Origin: Salinimicrobium flavum | GTDB taxonomy: Bacteria > Bacteroidota > Bacteroidia > Flavobacteriales > Flavobacteriaceae | Assembly (NCBI RefSeq): GCF_042684505.1 | Contig: NZ_JBHULT010000005.1 | Span: 496,001 to 560,000, forward strand | Direction: 5' to 3' | Length of the DNA stretch: 64,000 bases | Shown: one piece after another, positions 8,596-17,997 of the stretch | How positions within the stretch are numbered: the stretch's first letter is position 1 | How the letters are laid out: each line of letters starts with the position of its first letter | Position numbers and translations under genes: made by a program | Notes under the pieces: model-generated | What the model saw: only the letters and a program-made list of their open reading frames with translations | What the model was told of the DNA's origin: nothing | Database searches by the model: none

Positions 8596-10599
8596 TCAGG
8601 AAGCCTCCTGGACCTTCTCCTGCAACATCTTGATCTCGTCACGTAGTTTGGCAGCCGTCATAAAATCCAGTTCTTTAGCAGCCGATTCCATTGCTTTTCG
8701 TTTTTCCCTTATCCTTTTTTCCAGCTGGGGTTTGCTGAAGAATTCCGTCTCAGCTTCCGCAGCTTTAAGATCGGGAGCAACTTCATACTGGTAAGGTTCC
8801 GGTTTCTTTTTGACCAACATGTTTTCAAAAGATTTTTTAAGGGCAGTGGGAGTAATATTATTCTCGGCGTTATACTTCAGCTGTTTTTCCCTTCTGTATT
8901 CGGTTTCATCAATGGTCTTCTGCATACTGGCAGTGATCCTGTCAGCATACATAATAGCTTTACCTTCCAAATGTCTCGCAGCTCTCCCGATGGTCTGGGT
9001 CAGGGATCTGTTACTTCTCAGGAAACCTTCTTTATCAGCATCCAGAATGGCTACTAAAGAAACTTCGGGAAGGTCAAGCCCCTCCCTTAAAAGATTCACC
9101 CCAACCAGCACGTCAAAAATTCCTTTTCTAAGATCCTGCATGATCTCTACCCTTTCCAGGGTATCAACATCACTATGAATATAGCGGCAACGAATATTAA
9201 TACGGGTCAAATATTTTGTCAGCTCCTCGGCCATACGTTTGGTAAGGGTGGTCACCAAAATACGCTGATCTTTATCAATACGTAGCTGCATTTCTTCTAT
9301 AAGGTCATCGATCTGGTTTAGACTGGGTTTTACCTCGATCACTGGATCCAACAAGCCTGTGGGTCTAATCACCTGCTCAATATAGAGTCCTTCGGTCTTC
9401 TGAAGTTCATAATCTGCCGGAGTTGCACTCACGTATATTACCTGGTTTTGAAGGGCTTCAAATTCTTCAAACTTCAAAGGGCGGTTATCCATAGCTGCCG
9501 GGAGACGGAAGCCGTAATCCACCAGGGTTTCCTTTCGGGAACGGTCTCCGCCGTACATGGCGTGTACCTGCGGAATGGTTACGTGACTCTCGTCTACTAC
9601 CATCAGGTAATCATCAGGAAAATAATCCAGAAGACAGAAAGGTCTCGTACCGGGTAACCTTCCATCCAGATATCGTGAGTAATTTTCAATTCCGGAACAG
9701 TAGCCAAGTTCCCTGATCATCTCAAGATCAAAATTCGTGCGCTCATCCAGCCGCTTTGCTTCAAGGTGTTTCCCAATATCTTCAAAATAACCTACCTGTT
9801 TCACAAGGTCATCCTGGATCTCCCTGATCGCTCCCTGCAAAACATCAGGAGAGGTCACGAACATGTTGGCCGGATAAATATTCAGGCGCTCATATTTCTC
9901 CAGCACCTCATTGGTTGCCGGATCAAAGGCTTCTATTTCTTCGATCTCATCTCCGAAGAAATGCACCCTGAAGGCATTGTCGGCATAGCTTGGGTAAATA
10001 TCAACGGTATCCCCTTTTATTCTGAAATTCCCGTGGTTGAACTCTGCTTCAGTCCGGGAATAAAGGCTTTGCACCAGTTTGTGAAGCAGCTGGGTACGGG
10101 AGATCACCATATCCTTCTCAATAGAGATCACATTCTTCTTGAACTCTACAGGGTTTCCTATACCGTAAAGACAGGAAACAGAAGCTACTACGATCACGTC
10201 CCTCCTTCCCGAAAGCAGGGAAGAGGTGGTGCTTAAACGCAATTTTTCGATCTCCTCATTGATGGAGAGATCCTTTTCAATATAAGTTCCCGACGAGGGA
10301 ATGAAGGCCTCAGGCTGGTAGTAGTCGTAGTAGCTAACAAAATATTCCACCGCATTATCGGGGAAGAATTGCTTGAATTCCGAATAAAGCTGGGCAGCAA
10401 GGGTCTTATTATGTGCCAGGACCAGGGTGGGTTTTTGAACTTCCTCAATAACATTCGCAACGGTGAATGTCTTTCCTGAACCTGTCACCCCCAAGAGGGT
10501 CTGGTATCTTTCGTTTGTATTTATTCCATTTACCAGCTGGCTTATGGCGCCAGGCTGATCTCCGGTGGGCTTAAAATCTGATTGAACTCTAAATTTCAT
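8596..10599 (-). CDS. uvrB: Excinuclease ABC subunit B
   Basis: DNA-damage recognition helicase of nucleotide excision repair; it receives the lesion from UvrA and recruits UvrC. The chain is 667 aa, the usual length. Motifs: Walker A GVTGSGKT (37-44), the beta-hairpin YFVSYYDYYQPEAFIP near residue 90, the DESH Walker B with TIPQ, helicase motifs VYVSATP-like (IYVSATPADYE) and QTIGRAARH, and a C-terminal UVR domain (about residues 625-660, EKRIREKRKAMESAAKELDF) for UvrC binding. Its own promoter is visible at 10619-10648. Confidence 0.98.
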   Translation of the reverse strand: MKFRVQSDFKPTGDQPGAISQLVNGINTNERYQTLLGVTGSGKTFTVANVIEEVQKPTLVLAHNKTLAAQLYSEFKQFFPDNAVEYFVSYYDYYQPEAFIPSSGTYIEKDLSINEEIEKLRLSTTSSLLSGRRDVIVVASVSCLYGIGNPVEFKKNVISIEKDMVISRTQLLHKLVQSLYSRTEAEFNHGNFRIKGDTVDIYPSYADNAFRVHFFGDEIEEIEAFDPATNEVLEKYERLNIYPANMFVTSPDVLQGAIREIQDDLVKQVGYFEDIGKHLEAKRLDERTNFDLEMIRELGYCSGIENYSRYLDGRLPGTRPFCLLDYFPDDYLMVVDESHVTIPQVHAMYGGDRSRKETLVDYGFRLPAAMDNRPLKFEEFEALQNQVIYVSATPADYELQKTEGLYIEQVIRPTGLLDPVIEVKPSLNQIDDLIEEMQLRIDKDQRILVTTLTKRMAEELTKYLTRINIRCRYIHSDVDTLERVEIMQDLRKGIFDVLVGVNLLREGLDLPEVSLVAILDADKEGFLRSNRSLTQTIGRAARHLEGKAIMYADRITASMQKTIDETEYRREKQLKYNAENNITPTALKKSFENMLVKKKPEPYQYEVAPDLKAAEAETEFFSKPQLEKRIREKRKAMESAAKELDFMTAAKLRDEIKMLQEKVQEAS

Positions 10600-10618
10600 A
10601 GGGCATTTTTCGAACCTG

Positions 10619-10648
10619 CAAAAGTAACTATTTAATATGCGTAATCAA
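10619..10648 (-). promoter_or_regulatory. uvrB promoter (TTG-N19-TACTTTTG)
   Basis: On the minus strand a -33 TTG (10648-10646) is followed after 19 bases by TACTTTTG (10626-10619), a perfect match to the Bacteroidetes TAnnTTTG element. It ends 19 bases before the uvrB ATG, predicting a leader of about a dozen nucleotides. Confidence 0.75.
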
Positions 10649-10712
10649 AAAAGAGGCCACACCTAATTATCTTAAAATCAGGTTAATTGCAGTTGCCGTA
10701 ATGAAGGTATAA

Positions 10713-11549
10713 TTACAGGTCGCGTTTCTTCAAAAGAGCATAAGAGAGGTAAACAAAAATGGCGATCCATACACCCACCACCAGTAACTGGTACCAGTGA
10801 ATGGCATAATCCTTTGTCATCTCAGAGCCCAGTTGGGTAGCTGCCGATTGTACGACGTTCAAACGGGTAAAAGGTTCCTTTACCAGGAGGCTCATAGATT
10901 CCAGAGGAAAGAACTGTGCGATATTCTCGGCAGTATCACTATCTCTGAATAACCGGTATTTCATCACTCCAAAAGCTATGCTTTCAAGGATCCACCAGAT
11001 GAACAGAAACCCAAGGGCGAATGCAGAGCGCTTTACCAGCACTCCCAGGAACATACAGAAAGCGAAAAATCCGGTGAGTTTAATGAAATAGCCCAGTAAA
11101 TATTCCAGGTCGGAAAATATGATGGAAACCTCGGTATAATCTGAAAATGAAAGCCCCAGGATCATGGATACAATGAACAGGAAAACCGTAGATAGTAAAG
11201 CAAAAGAAGTAACCGTAAGGAATTTGGATAGTATAAACTCTTTCTTACTAAGCCCGTCGATCAAATTTTGCTTCAGGGTACGGTTGGTATATTCGTTTGA
11301 CATCATCGAGACGATAACGATCGCCAAAAACAACTTAAGGGTGGCCGCTATATAGGAGTTAAAGTGCCAGATATAGGGAAAGTTAAAGATCCCCTGATCG
11401 GCAACCCTTAGTTCCACACCTCCAAATTTGAATTCAATGGAAGCTATGAGGGCGATGAAGGTAATGAGCACAAAATAGGTAGTGACAAGGATCTTCGCAG
11501 ATTTACTGTAGCGAAGTTTATGGAATTCTATGGTGAGGAGTCGTAACAT
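10713..11549 (-). CDS. ABC-2 type transporter permease
   Basis: Membrane subunit of an ABC exporter, 278 aa, with about six predicted transmembrane segments (for example near residues 20-38, 65-85, 105-130, 150-170, 175-195 and 250-270). The family architecture is an N-terminal helix, a large extracellular loop between TM1 and TM2, and a C-terminal polar end (ALLKKRDL). Its gene follows the ATPase gene with a 1-bp gap, so the two are cotranslated. Substrate unknown: paired ABC-2 systems of this kind export peptides, antibiotics or lipids. Not clearly the gliding-motility GldF. Confidence 0.85.
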   Translation of the reverse strand: MLRLLTIEFHKLRYSKSAKILVTTYFVLITFIALIASIEFKFGGVELRVADQGIFNFPYIWHFNSYIAATLKLFLAIVIVSMMSNEYTNRTLKQNLIDGLSKKEFILSKFLTVTSFALLSTVFLFIVSMILGLSFSDYTEVSIIFSDLEYLLGYFIKLTGFFAFCMFLGVLVKRSAFALGFLFIWWILESIAFGVMKYRLFRDSDTAENIAQFFPLESMSLLVKEPFTRLNVVQSAATQLGSEMTKDYAIHWYQLLVVGVWIAIFVYLSYALLKKRDL

Positions 11550-11550
11550 T

Positions 11551-12453
11551 TTAAGCGGAAATTTGGTTGGTTAACTGCAGGAATTGCTCTTCAAGACTTT
11601 CTTTTCTTTTCACCAGCTGTGAAAGGATAAGACCATTCTCAAAGAGATAAGTGTTCAGGGCTTCTGCTTCCAGAGGTTCGTTCAGAAAAGCGGTTAAAAG
11701 ATCCTCTTTTTGAACCAGTTTCCCGAAGGAAGGATGCTTCTCCAGCAGCGAATACAGTTTTGCCTGATCTGCAGCTTTAAGCTCGAAAAATCCGAAACTC
11801 GCGTTCATCTGATCCACCGGTCCGCTGTACAGTTTTTCACCTTTCCTGATGATCACCACATGCGTACATACCTTTTCCACCTCATCAAGCAGGTGGGAGG
11901 CAAGCAAAATTGTAGTACCGTCTGCAGCGATCTTTTTTATGATGGCCCTTATCTGGTGAATTCCCTGCGGATCGAGTCCGTTAGTAGGTTCATCCAGGAT
12001 AAGGATCTCGGGATCGTTGAGCAGGGCAGAGGCAATGGCAAGTCGCTGCTTCATTCCCAGGGAAAAAGTTCTGAACTTACTGTCTTTCCTGTCCAGAAGA
12101 CCTACCAGCTCCAGTTTCTCGTCGATCTTTTCGGGAGAGACATTTTTTATCTTACACACCAGGCCCAGGTTTTGCGCCGCCGTCATATAAGGATAGAAAT
12201 TGGGTCGTTCTATGATAGCCCCTACCTTTTTTAAGGCTTCGTGGGTACTTTGTGTTCCGTCAAACCACTGGAAATCTCCGCTGGTCTTGTTCACTACATT
12301 CAACACGACACCCAGGGTAGTAGATTTTCCACTCCCGTTGGGGCCGAGAATGCCGTAGACATTTCCTTTTTCAATGGTAAAAGAAAGGTTTTTGACCGCT
12401 GTTATAGGACCAAAGCGTTTGGTGAGGTTGTTAATGCGAAGTATGGTGTTCAA
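11551..12453 (-). CDS. ABC transporter ATP-binding protein (TTG start)
   Basis: ATPase partner of the downstream ABC-2 permease, 300 aa. Walker A GPNGSGKST (37-45), signature FSLGMKQRL (about 138-146), Walker B ILILDEPTNGLDPQG (about 157-171) and the H-loop ASHLLDE are all intact. After residue 220 there is an accessory domain seen in bacitracin/lantibiotic-type exporters. The first codon is TTG at 12453 (TTGAACACC); no in-frame ATG lies before the Walker A. Divergent from the hypothetical gene at 12545. Confidence 0.93.
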   Translation of the reverse strand: MNTILRINNLTKRFGPITAVKNLSFTIEKGNVYGILGPNGSGKSTTLGVVLNVVNKTSGDFQWFDGTQSTHEALKKVGAIIERPNFYPYMTAAQNLGLVCKIKNVSPEKIDEKLELVGLLDRKDSKFRTFSLGMKQRLAIASALLNDPEILILDEPTNGLDPQGIHQIRAIIKKIAADGTTILLASHLLDEVEKVCTHVVIIRKGEKLYSGPVDQMNASFGFFELKAADQAKLYSLLEKHPSFGKLVQKEDLLTAFLNEPLEAEALNTYLFENGLILSQLVKRKESLEEQFLQLTNQISA

Positions 12454-12522
12454 AATAAGGAAGCTTTTAACATTCGACGCCTAAGTTAACGTTTTGTTAC
12501 ATGGCCATCCCAAAAGAAGTTT

Positions 12523-12530
12523 TATTTTTG
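12523..12530 (+). promoter_or_regulatory. -7 element TATTTTTG for the 12545 gene
   Basis: TATTTTTG matches TAnnTTTG and ends 14 bases before the ATG at 12545. No TTG is seen at the optimal upstream distance (ATG at 12501-12503 occupies it). The position argues against a translation start upstream of 12545. Confidence 0.45.
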
Positions 12531-12544
12531 GGGAAATCCTAGGT

Positions 12545-13606
12545 ATGCAAGAAAAACTCATGTCAAAAAAGAAACCTTCATTTCCCGTGAATGAAAGGTT
12601 CCATAAATACCTGGCGAAATATAACAGGAATATCAAGATCCCTGTATTTTATGAAGATCTGTTAAGATTCTCAGGTTCTATTGTAGTTTATGACCAACAT
12701 GAGGAAGATACTTTTTGGGTAAGATGCTATTATGCAGATCACGAAAGGAACGACATTGACACCAGTTTAAAAAAGGTGTATACCATCCTGCATTCAGATG
12801 GTAGTGATGACTCCCTTGAATATCTAAATGTGGATGCCATTGATTACTGCACCTTTGGAAACTCCAAACCTTTCCGGATCAAAATAAGGAATGTCCTTAA
12901 CGACAGTTTCACCTATTTTTATGTAAAGAAAGCAGATGCCTCACGCATCTATGGGCTGGAATTTGAACACATTCTCTCCCCGCACAGGATCAATTTCCTG
13001 GTTTACCGTGACACGCTCATTGAGGAACATATTGCAGGGATTCCCGGCGATGTTTTTATCGAGGATGAGCTGCCCCTTTGTGATGAACGGGCAAAGACAC
13101 AGATCGCCAAGCAATTCGTGAAGTTCAATGAGCGATGTACCATCAGGCTTTTGGGCGATATGAGATCGTATAATTATGTGATCATCCCTACTCACGATTT
13201 TGACCATGTGGAATATCAGATAAGGGCAATAGATTTTGACCAGCAATCGTACGAAGGCAACCTGAAAGTATACCGTCCCCAGTTCTTTAAAGAGAATTTT
13301 AAAATGGTGCAGCTGGTTTCTACCAAGCTTCAGGAATCTTCTATAGAACAATACCGGAAGGAAGAACGGTCCCTCCTGGCAAAAAGGATCATAAATGCGC
13401 AGAGCAGGTACAAAGAACTTATGCGCTGTATCCTCAATGACCAGATCTCGAATGAACCTAATGTAAGGCAATTGAGAAAAGAACTATATGAATTCTCCAA
13501 CGATATGAAGTTCAAAAGGGCCCGATCTATGGGGCAGATCCTTCGTACGGCACTCGAATTCGTGAAAAGAAATTATGAAGATGTCAATATGAAAAGACTC
13601 ATTTAA
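12545..13606 (+). CDS. Conserved hypothetical protein, family not recognised
   Basis: A 353-residue soluble protein I cannot assign. It has no signal peptide or transmembrane segment. The N-terminal two thirds look like mixed alpha/beta sequence rich in aromatic and acidic residues (for example HEEDTFWVRCYY, near residue 50). The last 70 residues are charged and helical (RKELYEFSNDMKFKRARS). The upstream ATG at 12494 would add 17 residues but overlaps the TATTTTTG promoter; ATG 12545 or 12560 (MSKKKPSF) is preferred. Divergent from the ABC transporter operon and convergent with the NdpA-like gene. It resembles lineage-restricted flavobacterial proteins. Confidence 0.7.
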   Translation: MQEKLMSKKKPSFPVNERFHKYLAKYNRNIKIPVFYEDLLRFSGSIVVYDQHEEDTFWVRCYYADHERNDIDTSLKKVYTILHSDGSDDSLEYLNVDAIDYCTFGNSKPFRIKIRNVLNDSFTYFYVKKADASRIYGLEFEHILSPHRINFLVYRDTLIEEHIAGIPGDVFIEDELPLCDERAKTQIAKQFVKFNERCTIRLLGDMRSYNYVIIPTHDFDHVEYQIRAIDFDQQSYEGNLKVYRPQFFKENFKMVQLVSTKLQESSIEQYRKEERSLLAKRIINAQSRYKELMRCILNDQISNEPNVRQLRKELYEFSNDMKFKRARSMGQILRTALEFVKRNYEDVNMKRLI

Positions 13607-13641
13607 TTCAAAGTTCAAAATTTAAAATTCAGGATAAGTCT

Positions 13642-13693
13642 CTTAATAAAGAAGCCTCTAAAATGACATTATAGAGGCTTCATGTTTATTAAG
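13642..13693. terminator. Bidirectional stem-loop between convergent genes
   Basis: GAAGCCTCTA (13651-13660) pairs with TAGAGGCTTC (13672-13681), extended by CTTAATAAA (13642-13650) and TTTATTAAG (13685-13693) across a 3-nt bulge. It separates the convergent genes ending at 13606 and 13729 and may terminate both. AT-rich words of the type TTCAAAATT flank it on both sides. Confidence 0.6.
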
Positions 13694-13728
13694 AATTTTG
13701 AATTCTGAACCCGGAATCTTGAATTTAT

Positions 13729-14787
13729 TTAGCTTTTCTGTTCCTTATTGAAGTACACCAGGTAATAATACATCTGTTTCTCTTCGTCCCATCCTTTTTC
13801 GATAAATTTTTCAGCAGACTCAGGATTAATAAAATCCATTTTTATCTGGATATTGGTATCAAGGTTAATGGTATTCTTGATCGATCTTCGAGCTGCAGTG
13901 ACCGCAGTGTTTGAAATAGGGAAATTGGTTAGGTCCTCGATCTTATATTTTGGTGCTTTCTCAGTCTTATAGTTCTGGAATTCGGGGAGCAGATCAGGGT
14001 TGTCAATAACAGAGTTCAGAAAAGCTGATTCTTCAAAGTCATCATTTTTCGCAAAGTAGTCCACACTTCGGTTCATGAACATTACTTCCTCTTTTTTATC
14101 TTCTGCAGGAAGTACCACATCCTTGGCAAAATTCTGGCAAAACTTGAGATACTTTTTGGTATTGAAGTTTTCATCTGCCAGGATATCCACTCCCAGGAAA
14201 TTCTCCAGCCAGTATTTTGTATCGTATTTGTTTGAATCTACAGAAAGTATCTTGTAACCTTCAGCGCTGTCCTTATTCAGGATCAAAGCACCTTTATCTA
14301 ATTTGTTCAGATTGATCCCCTGCTGAATGATCATTTCAAGAATACTTTCCTTTTCCTGGAATTGAAGGAAATCGTGTTTTAATTCAGATTTAAAGATCCC
14401 TATGGCCGATGTCTTATTATTGTCAAGCATCACGTTGTCAAAATACACTACGTAAACTTCTCCGCTCTTGATGTGAGGGTGGGAGGATTGTTCGAAAAGT
14501 AGCGTGGTGATCTTTTTTGAATATTCATGGATATTCCTTGGGTTCTCAAAGATCTTATTGGCGATCTCAAACAAAGGGTTGAACTCTACATCTACCTCAT
14601 TACTGAAGTGGTAATAATTTTCCTCTTTTTCCCTGAAAGGTTTCAGGAAATATTCTTTGATCAAAGGGGTGATCTCATCATTCAGCAGAAAAGGTTGGGC
14701 AGAAAGGAAAATGTTCTCATTTCGGCTTTTGTTGCCAACCCTGTGAATAGACAGGGATTCAATTTGGGTGTTATAAAGATTGATCAT
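13729..14787 (-). CDS. Nucleoid-associated protein, NdpA/YejK family
   Basis: Homologue of the 37-kDa nucleoid-associated protein NdpA (YejK), which binds DNA and topoisomerase IV in enterobacteria. The conserved opening is IESLSIHRVGNKSRNE, with LLNDEITPLIKEYFLKPF shortly after, and the family motif GVLI-like region GALILNKDSAEGYKI in the centre. The start at 14787 (MINLYNTQIESL) is preferred over 14820 because family members begin at this point; that gives 352 aa. Upstream DNA is GC-rich and palindromic (CCGGGC repeats, 14815-14840). Role in this phylum is inferred only from the family. Confidence 0.8.
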   Translation of the reverse strand: MINLYNTQIESLSIHRVGNKSRNENIFLSAQPFLLNDEITPLIKEYFLKPFREKEENYYHFSNEVDVEFNPLFEIANKIFENPRNIHEYSKKITTLLFEQSSHPHIKSGEVYVVYFDNVMLDNNKTSAIGIFKSELKHDFLQFQEKESILEMIIQQGINLNKLDKGALILNKDSAEGYKILSVDSNKYDTKYWLENFLGVDILADENFNTKKYLKFCQNFAKDVVLPAEDKKEEVMFMNRSVDYFAKNDDFEESAFLNSVIDNPDLLPEFQNYKTEKAPKYKIEDLTNFPISNTAVTAARRSIKNTINLDTNIQIKMDFINPESAEKFIEKGWDEEKQMYYYLVYFNKEQKS

Positions 14788-14893
14788 AAAAGTATGGATT
14801 TGCTCGTTTAGGCCGGGCACAGGATCTCCGGGCCGGGCGGCAAGATATTAAAAAGAAAAGAAAAATTTCAGCTAAAAAATAGTCCGGAATAAG

Positions 14894-15403
14894 TTAATTC
14901 CAGTTCTCGTCAAACGAAAGATCGTCGTAATCATCAATGTCAAAGTCTTCATCATACTCACCTCCCAGATCATCATCCTCTGCCTGGAATTCTTTCTCGG
15001 GTGCAGCTGTGGGCAATTGACCGTGAACAAACATTAGGTTGGGGTAATCCATCTGGGGATCCGGTTCGGCGATCTCTGCCAGTTCCACAAGAAAGGTCCA
15101 CATGCTCAAAAAATCGTAGATATAGATAAGTTTGGTTTGGGTTTCAGAAACCACATCATCAAGGGTGGTCTCATTCATGAGTCTCACCGAATTTTCCTCC
15201 TCATCCATATCAAACTGGGAGACCTCTTCTCCCTGGTTCCAGTCGTCATCACTAAGGTAGAAGGAAGCCATTTCGGTACCGTCAAAACCAAAGGATTGTA
15301 AAATAACGTTATGCAGATCTTCCAAAGTGTTATCGGCCATTATTTCAATGTCACGGAACACATCCTCTTCAGCATCAAGTATAACTCTAAATCTGTATAG
15401 CAT
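14894..15403 (-). CDS. PRiA4 ORF-3-like (IS1096 TnpR-like domain) protein
   Basis: A 169-aa protein with the plasmid pRiA4b ORF-3 fold: YRFRVILDAEEDVFRDIEI at the N terminus, then TLEDLHNVILQSFGFDGTEMASFYL, matching the family pattern in which a ubiquitin-like beta-grasp domain is presented. It ends in a strongly acidic tail (DEDFDIDDYDDLSFDENWN). Despite the name, chromosomal copies such as this are not transposon resolvases in any demonstrated way; function unknown. It is the last gene of a minus-strand run behind ctaA and has a probable own promoter at 15423-15430. Confidence 0.8.
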   Translation of the reverse strand: MLYRFRVILDAEEDVFRDIEIMADNTLEDLHNVILQSFGFDGTEMASFYLSDDDWNQGEEVSQFDMDEEENSVRLMNETTLDDVVSETQTKLIYIYDFLSMWTFLVELAEIAEPDPQMDYPNLMFVHGQLPTAAPEKEFQAEDDDLGGEYDEDFDIDDYDDLSFDENWN

Positions 15404-15422
15404 AGATCATAAAATTGGAATG

Positions 15423-15430
15423 CAAAGATA
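15423..15430 (-). promoter_or_regulatory. -7 element TATCTTTG for the PRiA4-like gene
   Basis: Minus-strand TATCTTTG matches TAnnTTTG and ends 19 bases before the ATG at 15403. The -33 position holds ATG instead of TTG, so it is a one-mismatch promoter. Confidence 0.5.
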
Positions 15431-15452
15431 CATTTTTACATGAGAAATCCAT

Positions 15453-16466
15453 CTATCGGCTAAATCTGTGGAGGGTGAAGGTCATTGCGGTGAGCAGGAA
15501 AAATGCTCCTACCTGGTGCGCTACCCCCAGCCATAAAGGCACAGCATAGATGAGTGTGAGCACTCCCAGGACGAACTGCAGTACCACTAGTCCAACCATC
15601 CAGTTTATTCCCTTTTTCTGCGGAAGGGTGAGCGTCATCTTTCGTGATCTGTACCAGATGTAGATGATGTATGCAACCACGGCATAGGCCAGGTATCGGT
15701 GAACGAATTGTACCCCGCTTTTGCCTTCAATGAAGTTTCTCCACAGCGGATTTTGTTCGATCCAAACGGTTTCATGAATAAGCTTCCCATCTGTCATCAA
15801 AGGCCAGAAATTGTGGATCCAGCCTGCATCCAGGCCGGCCACGAAGGCTCCCCAGATGATCTGGACCAGCAGCAGGATCATACCGCCCCAAATAAAGTTC
15901 CTGAAATTCTTATTTATCGCTTTCTTTTTAGGGTAAAGCAGGTCCATGGCCACCCAAAAGGCGTAGGCAAAGGTGACAAAGGCTATAGTAAGGTGGGCCG
16001 CCAGCCTGTAGTGGCTAACTGCCGGCATATCAACCAGTCCGCTTTTCACCATGTACCATCCCATAAATCCCTGGAAAGCTCCCAGGGCCAGAAGCACTAA
16101 GGATTTGTAGATGGTGGGACGGGTCATTTGTTTGGTGAAGAAGAAATACAGGAATGGAATTATAAATACAATTCCTATCAATCTTCCAATTAACCTATGG
16201 AACCATTCCCAGAAATAGATCCCTTTAAAATCTTCTAAATTGAAATGATAATGCAGTTTTTGATATTCGGGATACTGTTTGTAAAGCTCAAAGGCTTCTT
16301 CCCATTCCTGCTGGTTGAGCGGGGGAATGGTACCCGTAATAAGTTTGTAATCTGAAATAGATAAGCCGGAGTTGGTGAGTCGGGTGATGCCGCCTACCAC
16401 AACCATGATGAAAATAAGGAAACAGCCGGTAAACAGCCAGTACACAACTTTTTTATTGTCTTTCAT
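15453..16466 (-). CDS. ctaA: Heme A synthase
   Basis: COX15/CtaA-type membrane monooxygenase that converts heme O into heme A for cytochrome oxidase, so the host respires oxygen. The 337-aa chain has about eight transmembrane helices in two homologous halves. Conserved histidines appear in FWEWFHRLIGR (near residue 86), HYRLAAHLTIAF (near 152), VHRYLAYAVV (near 254) and AHQVGAFFLL (near 320). The N terminus contains GGITRLTNSGLSI, the classic CtaA signature. It is 48 bp downstream of the CCA transferase in the same direction. Confidence 0.95.
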   Translation of the reverse strand: MKDNKKVVYWLFTGCFLIFIMVVVGGITRLTNSGLSISDYKLITGTIPPLNQQEWEEAFELYKQYPEYQKLHYHFNLEDFKGIYFWEWFHRLIGRLIGIVFIIPFLYFFFTKQMTRPTIYKSLVLLALGAFQGFMGWYMVKSGLVDMPAVSHYRLAAHLTIAFVTFAYAFWVAMDLLYPKKKAINKNFRNFIWGGMILLLVQIIWGAFVAGLDAGWIHNFWPLMTDGKLIHETVWIEQNPLWRNFIEGKSGVQFVHRYLAYAVVAYIIYIWYRSRKMTLTLPQKKGINWMVGLVVLQFVLGVLTLIYAVPLWLGVAHQVGAFFLLTAMTFTLHRFSR

Positions 16467-16514
16467 TGCGTTAAAAAAATAAGGAGGTCCATAAGGGAAG
16501 GCTTAAAAGCCGGG

Positions 16515-17930
16515 TTATTGAGGGTTTAATCCAAGTTCTTTTCCTTTTTTAAGCATATATTCTTTGGCAGCTTCATACTCATTGGGGATCTCTCCTTCAA
16601 GGATAGCTTCCTTGATCGCGTCCTTTATGATCCCTATTTCTCGGGAAGGCTGTACATTAAAAGTTTTCATGATCTCCTGACCAGATACCGGTGGTTGAAA
16701 ATTGCGCACATGGTCACGCTCTTCCACCTCTTTGATCTTTTGCCGAACGAGTTGGAAATTATTATGGTACTTTCTGAAGCGCCGTGGATTCTTGGTAGTG
16801 ATATCGGCCTCGCACAAGGTCATGAGATCTTCTATATTTTCTCCTGCGTCGAAAATGAGCCTTCTCACTGCAGAATCGGTTACATCCTGTGCCAGCACGA
16901 TAGGTCTGGAACTCATTAATACCATTTTTTGCACGAACTTCATTTTTTCATTAAGAGGCAGCCTGAGGCGTTTAAAAAGTTTGTAAACCATTTTTGCTCC
17001 TACGAATTCATGGCCATGAAAGGTCCAGCCTATCTTTTCATCAAACTTTTTGGTGGGGGCTTTACCTATATCGTGCAGCAGGGCCGCCCATCGTAACCAG
17101 AGGTCATCTGTACTTTCTGAGATATTATCTACCACCTCCAGCGTGTGCCAAAAATTGTCTTTATGGCGCTGCCCTTCAATTTCATCTATACCTTCAAGCG
17201 CAGTAAGTTCGGGTAAGATCAATTTAAGCAATCCTGTTTTGTGCAGCAGTGCAAATCCTTCCGAAGGTTTTTTTGACAGCAGGATCTTGTGTAGTTCATC
17301 TACGATACGTTCGCGGGAAATGATCTTGATCCTGTTCTTGTTTCGGCTTATGGCCCGCAGGGAATCTTTTTCGATCCTGAACCCCAGTTGCGAAGCAAAG
17401 CGAATAGCCCTCAGCATCCTCAACGGGTCGTCTGAATAGGTGATGTCAGGATCAAGCGGGGTGCGAATTACACCTGCATTCAGGTCTTGTAATCCGTTAA
17501 AGGGATCCAGCAGGTCCCCGTAAGTTTCTTCGTTAAGACTCAGGGCCAAAGCATTGATGGTAAAATCCCTTCGGTTCTGGTCATCTTCCAGGCTTCCGCT
17601 TTCCACTTCAGGATTCCGGCTTTCTTCAGAATAACTCTCCTTGCGTGCCCCAACAAATTCAATTTCCATATCATAGGCCCGCAGCATTGCGGTGCCATAG
17701 TTCTTAAAAATCTGTACTTTGGGTTTATGCGGAAGGAGTTGAGAAACCTTTTGAGCGAGTTCTATACCACTTCCCACAGCTACGATATCAATGTCTTTGT
17801 GATCTCCCCGCTGAAGAATGTGATCCCTTACAAAGCCACCAATCACATAACTCTTTAATTGAAGTTCTTTTGACGCAAGAGAAATTACTTTAAAAATAGT
17901 ATTGGTCAGGGATTGCTTGTAATTGATCAC
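16515..17930 (-). CDS. cca: CCA tRNA nucleotidyltransferase with HD domain (GTG start)
   Basis: Class II nucleotidyltransferase that adds or repairs the 3' CCA end of tRNAs. The head contains YVIGGFVRDHIL followed by the catalytic DIDIV pair (about residues 48-52), then RRDFTINALAL (near 120-130). Neck and body regions follow, and a metal-dependent HD domain is present (LLHDIGKAPTK, near residue 287), as in many bacterial fused forms with phosphohydrolase activity. Length 471 aa is typical. The start is GTG at 17930. Lies 67 bp downstream of tsaC in the same direction. Confidence 0.93.
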   Translation of the reverse strand: MINYKQSLTNTIFKVISLASKELQLKSYVIGGFVRDHILQRGDHKDIDIVAVGSGIELAQKVSQLLPHKPKVQIFKNYGTAMLRAYDMEIEFVGARKESYSEESRNPEVESGSLEDDQNRRDFTINALALSLNEETYGDLLDPFNGLQDLNAGVIRTPLDPDITYSDDPLRMLRAIRFASQLGFRIEKDSLRAISRNKNRIKIISRERIVDELHKILLSKKPSEGFALLHKTGLLKLILPELTALEGIDEIEGQRHKDNFWHTLEVVDNISESTDDLWLRWAALLHDIGKAPTKKFDEKIGWTFHGHEFVGAKMVYKLFKRLRLPLNEKMKFVQKMVLMSSRPIVLAQDVTDSAVRRLIFDAGENIEDLMTLCEADITTKNPRRFRKYHNNFQLVRQKIKEVEERDHVRNFQPPVSGQEIMKTFNVQPSREIGIIKDAIKEAILEGEIPNEYEAAKEYMLKKGKELGLNPQ

Positions 17931-17997
17931 TGGGTATAATTTTATTTATGGCCTCTGTTAAGGCTTTGGTCTTTCGGGATTAATCGGTGTTCCTGAG

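Noticed and set aside
10713..12453. Gliding-motility GldA/GldF pair
   Set aside because: The permease does not show a specific GldF signature, and the ATPase motifs are generic, so only a general ABC-2 call is supported.
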